Source: CAYXPR01 sp964467255 (GTDB lineage Bacteria > Pseudomonadota > Alphaproteobacteria > Rickettsiales > RGZB01). From it: DNA of 64,000 nt. The first letter of the stretch is position 1. Each line of letters begins with the position of its first letter. The position numbers and the translations under genes were made by a program. This document shows positions 18,197 to 25,582 of the stretch, in pieces. Where the stretch lies: positions 43,141-107,140 of the forward strand of contig CAYXPR010000007.1 of NCBI GenBank assembly GCA_964467255.1, given 5' to 3'. The notes beneath the pieces are model-generated. The model had not been told where the DNA came from. It ran no database searches and worked only from the letters and a program-made list of their open reading frames with translations.

Positions 18197-18221
18197 GACC
18201 CACCTAACAAGGTGGGTCTTT
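18197..18221 (+). terminator. Rho-independent terminator candidate
   Basis: GACCCACC (18197-18204) and GGTGGGTC (18211-18218) form a perfect 8-base stem with a 6-base loop, followed by TTTC. The U tract is short, so termination may be partial. It closes the cassette before the convergent DUF3617 gene. Confidence 0.6.
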
Positions 18222-18232
18222 CGCCATGACTG

Positions 18233-18679
18233 CTATTCTGTTTTGGTGCAATCACCGAGGCGCTTACCGATGATGCTGGTCACCGATTTTTCTGTGCCGG
18301 AAATGGCCACTATCTCAACCTTGTAAGAATCAGCACTATAGGTGGCTTCCATTTTGCTAGACGTGCCGTCCTTGCAGGAAGACTCCATCATCGACTTTCC
18401 GTCATCCGCATTAAACTTTATTTTGCAGTCGCCGTCATTTGACTCGAAACTGCCCTTTTTCCCGTAATTAGGCGCATACACACCCAGCTGATCACTGGCC
18501 TCTGCCGCACCCATGCAGTTTGTTGTTTTAAACTCAGTGGGCGCGCCACCAGAGCCTTCAGAGCGCATCACCATTTCCCATTCACCGGCGCGCAGCGCTC
18601 CATCTTTATCCGCTGCAGCACAAAAAGGAAACAGCACCATAGCAGAAGCTATGAGCAACCATTTTTGAAACATATTCAC
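18233..18679 (-). CDS. DUF3617-like secreted protein
   Basis: The 148-residue product has a signal peptide (about 1-22, ending FPFCAAA) and a mature region starting with RAGEWEMVMRSEG, matching the G-x-W-E opening of DUF3617. Four Cys are spread through the domain (TNCMG, GDCKI, SSCKD, and GDC near the end), consistent with two disulfides. Function is unknown; the proteins are periplasmic and found mainly in Proteobacteria. The start is the ATG at 18679. A weaker alternative is an unclassified periplasmic protein of similar fold. Confidence 0.7.
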   Translation of the reverse strand: MNMFQKWLLIASAMVLFPFCAAADKDGALRAGEWEMVMRSEGSGGAPTEFKTTNCMGAAEASDQLGVYAPNYGKKGSFESNDGDCKIKFNADDGKSMMESSCKDGTSSKMEATYSADSYKVEIVAISGTEKSVTSIIGKRLGDCTKTE

Positions 18680-18762
18680 CTCTCTCGGGCGAGGACGTTA
18701 TCAAAAATATTTCTAAGAAAAAACTACAGAAATTTATAGCTATTTAGAACCCTAAAATTCGC

Positions 18763-21700
18763 TTAATAAACAATCTGGCAGGACTCTTTTAGATCGACCA
18801 CCATGCGGCAGAAATTCTCCGCATCGGGCTGTGGAATCGTGCGGGTACTAATGCGATACACGCCTGTTTCTTGTGTCTTCTCAATGACGAGATTGGACTT
18901 ATTCAGCAGCACGCCATATTTACTGGCATAGAAGCGCTCTTTACTGGCCAGCGCATCACCATAATTCGTGAACCCGCCAAACACGGCGCGGGCACCACCG
19001 GATGGATTTGCCCTTAATGGCACATCAGGAACCGCTGTTGTGGCAGCTGGAGGTGTAACAACAGTAGGCGGGAGCGGATTGGGAAGAACGGGTGCGTCAT
19101 CACCCTCACCCATTGAAATCACCATATCGCCCGCTGCGGGCATGTTGGGCGAAGGTGTGGTGCCATCTTCCCGCAGGAAAATGTCGCGCGTGGCGAATGA
19201 CTCACTGTTATTAGTAATATCTACCGCAACGGCATTTTCCTGAACAAGGCTCATCTTCTTTAAATCCGCGGCTGAAACACGAAGACTATATTTTCCGGGT
19301 AGCACTTTTTCAAAAATAAAGAACCCATCAAACTCTGACGAAACCGATTTGACCACCTGCCCTTGAGCATCCACCAACTCAACCAGAACACTTGAGAGTG
19401 TGGATTCAAAATTCTGTCCATCCTGTACCGTGCGGGCATATACGGTGCCATCAATATCGCTTGTCATTGCCAATAAGAAATCAACTTCGGTGATGCTGCC
19501 AGGGCGGCCGACAACGGAATAACCATCTTCATAAGGCATCCACAACGGGTCTGGCAGAGACGCTTTGTTTAATTCAACAGCGGTGGGTTGGTATGTCGGC
19601 ACGCCCGTTACAAATGCCGTATCCCCTTTATCGAACATGTAAGTGCGCGACCCCACTTTATACGTGAGTGCTTCATCCACCAGCGTGTCGGTTTTATCGA
19701 TCTGCTTGTTCTGGTTATTATCCACAAATGTTCGGGCGCTAACCGCCCCGAGCGATGCAATATTTTTGCTACTCGTATACAGAGTATTATCCATTGGGTC
19801 ACGCGCCAGAGAAAACCCAAGGCGCGCAAAAACCTGCGTTTCCCCTTGGTCATCTACCTCACCTTCAAGACTCACTTTATAATCTGTTAAATCCCAGATA
19901 AGGCTATTCCTGATGCGCGTGGAATTATCCTGAAAGCCTTTTTCAATGTCGATTTTATCAGTCAGCTTTTGAGTCAGGTTGCGCTGGAAAGAAACGCTGA
20001 AGCGTTCTAAATCCTGCACAGGGCGAATGGTATAATCTAACACCGTGCGGATAATCCACTGCCATGCGCTGCCCCTAAGCGAAAGGCTGCCAAAATAATT
20101 GTCCGTGCTGTCTTGAATGCTGGCCGCAATGCGGTTGCTGATACCAATGCCGCCTACTGCCGTGCTAAGGCGATTTTCCAGCGTTTGGCGTTCACCGGAT
20201 TCCAATGACTCATTCTTCAGATTAAAGCTGATATTGGCGTAGGGAACAATAAACGCGGGCACAGATGTACCAACATCCAGCTCCGTAATGCTGCTGGGCA
20301 GCGGCGTAAGTCTATCGTTTTCTTCACTGGAAAATTCATCGGAATAGAAACGCTGTTCGAGCTTTAAGCTGATGTCATCAAAACCCGTAACCAAGGTTGT
20401 TTTTGTTCCCCATTCCCCCTCTTCATCGCCCGCCACATCCATGCTCACAATCGTGCCAAGCACCGAGGTGCGTAAGCCGGAAGAGGCCAAATTCCTTACA
20501 CCGCCAATGAGTGGTGTGGAGGCAAAACCCAGAATGCCCGTGACGGAATCCGTAATACCATATTGTGCCTGCGCTACATATCGCATGTCTTCTGAGTGTC
20601 GAACGGGGTCGTCATCTGTTCCGAGGAATGACTTCGATTTTTCGTCGACCGAGATTGAATAGTTCACGATGCCTTTTTTCAGGAGCTCGTCGCCAATGTT
20701 ATACTGGCGGACTTCTTCACGGATTTGACCCTGTGGCCCATAAAAAACAAGGCGAAAAATGTTATTCCCGTATAAGAGCGGAATATTTAGAAATTCATAA
20801 CGGCCATCCGTTGCCACTTGTTGCAAATCCAGCAGCACATCGTTGCGGTACAGTTCTACGTCCCACGATACAGTGCTATCCCCCACGATGTTAATGCGGT
20901 CAAACACCACGCCTTCACGCAGGGCCGCATTTGAAACCATCGCACCACGCCCCAAGCTGGTGGCAGCGATAAGCGGAATAGAAACAGAATTGATATCGCC
21001 AAAATTAAAGTCTGTGGCATCCAGCGGCCCTAACAAACCACCATCGATATCCTTACGGCCCAAGTTTAACCTTGCGGAATCGATGCTTTCATCGCTTGTG
21101 CCTGAAATGAACGCCTGCGTGCTGAGATAACCTAAGTCACCGCCACCTGCCATTGAATATTCACTGACAAAGTTGCTCTCAAGGCTTGAGTAGCTTGAAC
21201 CGAGGTCCACATCGAAGAAGGGAAAGCTATATGGCCTGTAGGGCGTATCAATCCGCTTATATTCGACCTCAGGCTTCTGTGCCTTTTTCAGCTTATCCAG
21301 TTTTTTCTCACGCTCCAATTTTGCAAGGAATGGTAATTTTTCCTGCGACTCAACCGCCATGAGCAACGAGCTTGTATCAAATGAAAATGTGAGTGAAAGC
21401 CACCGCGCTAATAATTCCGTGTTGACAAATAACGCGCCGTTCTTCCACCCAACTTGCCCTTTTTTGAAGGTCTGCTTTTGCCCTTTAATTTCTACATAAC
21501 CTTCGTTGAAGTTCAGGTAAAATGTATTTGCCTCACCAATGAACCAACCACGCGCCTCTGACTTGGCGGCAGAGACCACAATCGGAAATTCCAACAACTT
21601 AGATAAGTCTGCAAGGCTTATCATGTAATCGGGCCCGCTAGTGCTGTAAGCCTCAATGAAGTTTTCGAGCGCAAGCTTACCAACCATCACCTGAAAAATG

Positions 21701-22326
21701 ATGAGGCTGTCATCATCCAGATTATTACTATCTGCCTTATTCTCGCGCGCGTTTGATTCCTCTTCTGAAACCTGCTCAACAGGCATCATCTTTTTGACCT
21801 CAAGTGCTGCTGCTTTTTCATTCGCAGCTTCTGCCGCTTCATCAAAGCCGGGGAATTTTTCTTTGGGGATAATTTTTAAGTAACCTTGCGAGGGGTCTAC
21901 GTTGATACGAACAGGAAAGAATTTTTCCAGCAGCGCGGCATCCACATAAATCTCACCGTCTTCGTAACTTGCCGCGCCACGCCGGAGTTTTTCCTGCTTG
22001 CCTTCTACCACCAGCTCGCGGCTGCCCGCGTTTAAAACGAAAATACGGTTTGGCTGAATAAACCAGCCGTGCATTTGTTTGTTTTCTCTGTCGAGCGTGA
22101 TGGGAAATTTAAGTATCCTGACGACAGCAAGCAATGGCACGTGATAGGTGCCAAGCCGCGCATAGGCGTTAATCTTGCCGCGCACTTTGCCATCAAACGT
22201 TACATCCAGCGGAACGGCATTTGCATTATTGACGAAGGTATCTTTGGGGGGCTCAGCTGCATTCGCAGGTGATAAAAACACTGCGGTGCATATCAGTAAA
22301 AAAAGGCAGCACCACTTTTTATGCAA
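18763..22326 (-). CDS. Usher-like outer-membrane protein with SPOR-like C-terminus
   Basis: This 1187-residue protein is the likely export pore of the fibre operon. After a signal peptide (about 1-23) it has two related domains (about 42-160 and 205-330), each with a GWFI segment, a short strand pair and a KxxxxxG turn. A long beta-rich region (about 365-900) follows, with usher-like elements such as SVSIPLIAATSLGRGAMVSN and WDVELYRNDVLLDLQQVATDGRYEF. Next come a carboxypeptidase-regulatory-like fold (about 1000-1060, DGFFIFEKVLPGKYSLRV), a Pro-rich linker and a SPOR-like domain (about 1112-1187). The start is TTG at 22326, 5 bases after the chaperone stop; I see no ATG that keeps the signal peptide. 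Assignment as an usher rests on these motifs and the neighbours. Confidence 0.75.
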   Translation of the reverse strand: MHKKWCCLFLLICTAVFLSPANAAEPPKDTFVNNANAVPLDVTFDGKVRGKINAYARLGTYHVPLLAVVRILKFPITLDRENKQMHGWFIQPNRIFVLNAGSRELVVEGKQEKLRRGAASYEDGEIYVDAALLEKFFPVRINVDPSQGYLKIIPKEKFPGFDEAAEAANEKAAALEVKKMMPVEQVSEEESNARENKADSNNLDDDSLIIFQVMVGKLALENFIEAYSTSGPDYMISLADLSKLLEFPIVVSAAKSEARGWFIGEANTFYLNFNEGYVEIKGQKQTFKKGQVGWKNGALFVNTELLARWLSLTFSFDTSSLLMAVESQEKLPFLAKLEREKKLDKLKKAQKPEVEYKRIDTPYRPYSFPFFDVDLGSSYSSLESNFVSEYSMAGGGDLGYLSTQAFISGTSDESIDSARLNLGRKDIDGGLLGPLDATDFNFGDINSVSIPLIAATSLGRGAMVSNAALREGVVFDRINIVGDSTVSWDVELYRNDVLLDLQQVATDGRYEFLNIPLLYGNNIFRLVFYGPQGQIREEVRQYNIGDELLKKGIVNYSISVDEKSKSFLGTDDDPVRHSEDMRYVAQAQYGITDSVTGILGFASTPLIGGVRNLASSGLRTSVLGTIVSMDVAGDEEGEWGTKTTLVTGFDDISLKLEQRFYSDEFSSEENDRLTPLPSSITELDVGTSVPAFIVPYANISFNLKNESLESGERQTLENRLSTAVGGIGISNRIAASIQDSTDNYFGSLSLRGSAWQWIIRTVLDYTIRPVQDLERFSVSFQRNLTQKLTDKIDIEKGFQDNSTRIRNSLIWDLTDYKVSLEGEVDDQGETQVFARLGFSLARDPMDNTLYTSSKNIASLGAVSARTFVDNNQNKQIDKTDTLVDEALTYKVGSRTYMFDKGDTAFVTGVPTYQPTAVELNKASLPDPLWMPYEDGYSVVGRPGSITEVDFLLAMTSDIDGTVYARTVQDGQNFESTLSSVLVELVDAQGQVVKSVSSEFDGFFIFEKVLPGKYSLRVSAADLKKMSLVQENAVAVDITNNSESFATRDIFLREDGTTPSPNMPAAGDMVISMGEGDDAPVLPNPLPPTVVTPPAATTAVPDVPLRANPSGGARAVFGGFTNYGDALASKERFYASKYGVLLNKSNLVIEKTQETGVYRISTRTIPQPDAENFCRMVVDLKESCQIVY

Positions 22327-22331
22327 CGAAC

Positions 22332-23183
22332 CTAAACCCCAATTTCTTTTTCTGCCAGCACGGCACCACCATCTTTTTCCTGCGCCGTGTAGCGTACTTT
22401 CAGTGTGCCGCCTTTGAGGCTAAGACCTTTTGGCACATCTAAATCAATCGCTAGCTTACGTTTGGGTGTGGGGCGATATACTGCAAGCCCCGGCTTGAAT
22501 TGCAGCACGGTTTCTTTGCCATCCGGCGCTTTATACGTAACCTTCACATCGCCATAAGCTGAGCGATCGCCTTCTCTCAGCAGCTCTGTATCAAGGTACA
22601 GTGTGTCGCCCTCGCTGCGCAGCTTGGTCTCGCCAATTTTCATGCTCACTTTTGGGTTGCCCTGCCTCATGATAAGCGGAATCGCCATCGAGAAGCGCGC
22701 CTTCACTTGCACCGTCACGTTTTTGCTATTGGCCTTCAGTTCAGCCGGATTACCTTGCTTATCGACGTTGTTTTCAACAATCGTGACCTTCACGTGCGAG
22801 CGATATTCGCCATCCTCAAGATTTGAGGGTTTGCGAACGATGATACGTACCGCTTGTGTTTGATCCGGCTCAAGGATAATGCGGCGCGGCGAGACCCTCG
22901 TAAACTCTTTTACGGAGTATGGCGCCGGTTTGCCTTCTTCAATCGCTTGGATGGGCCCCTCTTCCGGCATTTCCATATCTGCCACTTCCACGCGGTAAAG
23001 CCCACGTGCCGTGCCATTGTTTTTGATGAGGAGCTCAACATTCCTGTCGCGCTCGGTGAGTTCAATACGTGTGGGCAGCAGCAACAACCCCGCTCTACCA
23101 CTTTCAGCCGCACTTACTGCAAGTGGCAGCGCAAGCAACACCAATACAATCACTGCGCATATATTTTTTGTAAAACGAATCAT
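22332..23183 (-). CDS. Periplasmic pilus-assembly chaperone (PapD-like)
   Basis: The 283-residue protein has a signal peptide (about 1-25, ending VSAAES) and two Ig-like domains. The first (about 30-140) contains LLLLPTRIELTERDRNVELLIKNNG and the strand RRIILEPDQTQAVRIIVRKP, the typical chaperone pattern in which a basic residue anchors the subunit C-terminus. The second (about 170-283) is rich in strands and has LDTELLREGDRS. Such chaperones cap and fold pilin subunits for the usher. It lies between the subunit genes and the usher gene with spacings of 12 and 5 bases, so the genes are one operon. Confidence 0.85.
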   Translation of the reverse strand: MIRFTKNICAVIVLVLLALPLAVSAAESGRAGLLLLPTRIELTERDRNVELLIKNNGTARGLYRVEVADMEMPEEGPIQAIEEGKPAPYSVKEFTRVSPRRIILEPDQTQAVRIIVRKPSNLEDGEYRSHVKVTIVENNVDKQGNPAELKANSKNVTVQVKARFSMAIPLIMRQGNPKVSMKIGETKLRSEGDTLYLDTELLREGDRSAYGDVKVTYKAPDGKETVLQFKPGLAVYRPTPKRKLAIDLDVPKGLSLKGGTLKVRYTAQEKDGGAVLAEKEIGV

Positions 23184-23195
23184 AAAAAAACCTCG

Positions 23196-23681
23196 TTAGT
23201 TATAGGTAATTACAATATCGAAGGACATGGTAACGTCCCCCTCTGGAGTGCCAGATGTATAGGTCATCCGCCCACCGATAAATAAATTTGAAGTGGTGTT
23301 TGCTGGCATTGAGAGCCCAAATCTAGGAAAAGAAGCGATATTCGTGGTACGCCACCTGCCGGTGAAGTTCGTCAGCGTTACGGTGGGGTCACTCACGGAG
23401 ACATTGTTAATATCCAAATCAACCGTGTAGGCAGTACCAGGAGGATTTGTAACGGTGTAGAGTGCACGGTTTGGTGTGCCCGTTATCACGCTACCCGTGC
23501 CGGAATAACTGTTATTTGCAGTGGCGTTAACTTGGATGTATTCCGAGCCGGAAGAAGGCACAGTAAGTATGGCAAAATTTAGGTCACGCGTCGTCGCGCT
23601 CGTCACCTGTGCTGGCGCGCAAAGCGGCAGCAGCACCAGCCCAACGGCAATAATTAGCGCAAAATTGCGCTTAAAAAACAT
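23196..23681 (-). CDS. DUF4402-like pilus subunit, minor or tip candidate
   Basis: The 161-residue protein has a signal peptide (about 1-24, ending CAPAQ) and a beta-sandwich-type mature region that ends SFDIVITYN. The penultimate Tyr, the alternating hydrophobic residues before it and a Gly 14 residues from the end are the C-terminal beta-zipper features of classical chaperone-usher subunits. It is more diverged than the other two DUF4402 proteins in the operon and lies next to the chaperone gene, which suits a minor, anchor or tip subunit. It has no Cys in the mature part. Confidence 0.7.
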   Translation of the reverse strand: MFFKRNFALIIAVGLVLLPLCAPAQVTSATTRDLNFAILTVPSSGSEYIQVNATANNSYSGTGSVITGTPNRALYTVTNPPGTAYTVDLDINNVSVSDPTVTLTNFTGRWRTTNIASFPRFGLSMPANTTSNLFIGGRMTYTSGTPEGDVTMSFDIVITYN

Positions 23682-23799
23682 GTTCGCCCCCGCGTTTTAT
23701 ACCCTATGAAACCACTATATATGGTATAGAGGTTTCAATTTGATACAAGATACTGCAGGTGGTTAAAATTGCAATGGGAAAGCGTGGAAAATCAGAAAA

Positions 23800-24321
23800 T
23801 TAATTGTAAACCACATTCAGGTTAAATGTCGGGGTCGCCGTCTGGCCATCGGTGTGGGCAGCGTTGGTGGTAATAGTAAGGCCGAGCAACAATGTTGCCC
23901 CACCCGGAACACCCGTTACGGCAGACAAACTGTTGCATGTTCCCTCAGCGCCACCATTGTAACGGCACCTCGCGGCAGAAGGTGTTACACCATTATTGGC
24001 TGAATAACCATTCACGGTGATGGCAATCGTGCGCGTGGATGACGCAGAAATAGTATAATCCCCCACCACAGCACCTTGTATGTAGCTGGAAGCAGCTCCA
24101 CCCGTGATTCCACCTGAGGTATTTAACCTAATGACACGACCAGAAGCACCTGTTCTCACAAGGCCAAAGCTGAGTGATTGGTTTTGGGTAATCACAATTG
24201 GCAGTGCAAATGAAGCCGTGCCACCGCCGCCATGCGTAATGGAGGCCGCCAACACTGCACAACATGGTAAGAAAACCAGCAAAAAAATGAGGGGAAATAC
24301 TAAATTACGCTTCAAAAACAC
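23800..24321 (-). CDS. DUF4402 pilus subunit, second paralogue
   Basis: This subunit is a clear paralogue of the one at 24799-25314: both share LVxTGASGRV, GDYT and TNAxHTDGQTAxPTF, two Cys in C-x-YNGG-x-x-x-x-C, and a penultimate Tyr (NVVYN end). I prefer the GTG at 24321, which gives a signal peptide MFLKRNLVFPLIFLLVFLP and has AAGG 6 bases before it; another GTG lies upstream at 24342. The product is 173 residues. It is probably a minor or adaptor subunit of the same fibre. Confidence 0.75.
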   Translation of the reverse strand: MFLKRNLVFPLIFLLVFLPCCAVLAASITHGGGGTASFALPIVITQNQSLSFGLVRTGASGRVIRLNTSGGITGGAASSYIQGAVVGDYTISASSTRTIAITVNGYSANNGVTPSAARCRYNGGAEGTCNSLSAVTGVPGGATLLLGLTITTNAAHTDGQTATPTFNLNVVYN

Positions 24322-24411
24322 AAGCCACCTTTTACGCTGCACTGTAAAACTATTTATTTAATAAGATAGGCGGAGTGTTTCAAATTGCAACGTAAAACAA
24401 AAAGAAGGAGA

Positions 24412-24681
24412 TTAATTACAAGCCAGTATAATTTCAAAAAAAGGGTCTGAATCCGCAGGATTTGCAGCTAATACGCTGGCATCCATTTGTTGCTGCGAAC
24501 TATACGCCAGACCCGCCACATTCTGATGAGCGTTATAATATGCCGCATCCATAAAGGCATCTATATCCACCTTCGGCACTTCTACAAATGCCACACGCGC
24601 GTAACTGCCAAGTGTTACCGCAGATGCCGCACCACACACAAAAACGCATAGTATTGAAAATAGAAAAAGAAGTTTCTTCAC
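24412..24681 (-). CDS. Small secreted protein in the pilus operon
   Basis: I do not recognise this 89-residue product. It has a signal peptide (about 1-21, ending GAASA) and a mature part of some 68 residues with AYYNAHQNVAGLAYSSQQQ and a C-terminal EIILACN. There is no beta-zipper Tyr, so it is not a typical subunit. It starts with GTG at 24681 preceded by GGGGGCAGG. Its place between the major subunit and the second subunit suggests a regulator, an assembly factor or a minor fibre component; this is inference. Confidence 0.55.
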   Translation of the reverse strand: MKKLLFLFSILCVFVCGAASAVTLGSYARVAFVEVPKVDIDAFMDAAYYNAHQNVAGLAYSSQQQMDASVLAANPADSDPFFEIILACN

Positions 24682-24748
24682 CCTGCCCCCAGCTGCTTAA
24701 GGGCAGAAGTCCTAGCCCTTAACGGGCGGGAAGTAAAGCCTCAAATAA

Positions 24749-24782
24749 AAACAGGCCCGGAAAACCGGGCCTGTTTTTTAGG
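24749..24782 (-). terminator. Strong hairpin terminator after the major subunit gene
   Basis: AAACAGGCCCGG (24749-24760) and CCGGGCCTGTTT (24765-24776) make a perfect 12-base stem with a 4-base loop and T-rich flanks on both strands. It lies 17 bases past the stop of the major subunit gene and 68 bases before the next gene of the same operon, so it can reduce read-through and set a high ratio of major to minor components. Confidence 0.88.
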
Positions 24783-24798
24783 CACTTTGGTTAAGTGC

Positions 24799-25314
24799 TT
24801 ATTGGTAGTTCACAACGATATCAAACGTCGGAGCCGCCGTCTGGCCATCCGTGTGGATTGCGTTGGTGGTCATCGTCAGACCAACCAGCAGCGTTGCACC
24901 AGCCGGAACACCCGTTTCGCCCGTCAGTGAGCATGCACCAGCGCCACCACCGTTATAGGAACAGGTACCGGCAGAAGGCGTTACGTTACCGTTGGCACCA
25001 TAGTTACCGATGGAAATATCAATTGCCTGTGCGGCACTAGCAACAACCGTATAGTCACCAGCAAGAGCACCAGAGATATAGTCTGCGGAGTTGGCACCGG
25101 AAATAGCACCAGCCGTGCTGAGTGTCAGCACGCGGCCAGAGGCACCGGTCGTTACGAGACCAAAATCTGGTGTCTGAACCGGAGTAATAGAAATTGGGGT
25201 TACGAATTCTACGTCCGCATTCGTGTTCAAGGTAACTGCATGAGCAGTAAAGCCAGTAGCTACGATAGAGCTAGCAGCCAGTACAGCAGCGGAGAGTTTT
25301 AACATCTTTTTCAT
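24799..25314 (-). CDS. DUF4402 major pilus subunit candidate
   Basis: The 171-residue protein has a signal peptide (about 1-26, ending TAHA) and a DUF4402 mature domain with VTPISITPVQTPDFGLV, TGASGRVLTLSTAG, a Cys pair in CSYNGGGAGAC, and a C-terminal DIVVNYQ with penultimate Tyr. It is the first gene of the operon, has a ribosome site AAGGA 9 bases before its ATG and is followed by a strong terminator, all pointing to high expression. These features suggest the main fibre subunit of a chaperone-usher-like pilus. The hydrophobic strand at the N-terminus of the mature region (VTLNTNADVEF) could be the donor strand. Confidence 0.82.
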   Translation of the reverse strand: MKKMLKLSAAVLAASSIVATGFTAHAVTLNTNADVEFVTPISITPVQTPDFGLVTTGASGRVLTLSTAGAISGANSADYISGALAGDYTVVASAAQAIDISIGNYGANGNVTPSAGTCSYNGGGAGACSLTGETGVPAGATLLVGLTMTTNAIHTDGQTAAPTFDIVVNYQ

Positions 25315-25380
25315 AATCTTTTATCCTTGTCCCTAGTTGTTGTTATTTGTTTGTTTCAAAGTTGAACGCTTAAAAGTGAG

Positions 25381-25410
25381 ACTATAGGAAAAAGATTAAT
25401 ACATCGTTAA
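25381..25410 (-). promoter_or_regulatory. Putative promoter of the DUF4402 pilus operon
   Basis: On the minus strand TTAACG (25405-25410) and TATAGT (25381-25386) are 18 bases apart. Transcription would start near 25374 and give a 60-base leader. The surrounding 25315-25582 spacer is AT-rich and otherwise shows nothing clear. Confidence 0.35.
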
Positions 25411-25582
25411 TATGCTGATTTTACTGAATATTTTTTTATGTATCTAAAAAATATCCTCTAATTTCAGCAAAATGAAAAATTGCCTAAAATTGCAACAATC
25501 CGGTTTTGAAACAGGTTTTTGCAAAAGAATTAGAAAAAATGAAAATTTTTTAGATTTTTTTCTCAAAAGGAGATTTCTAAAG

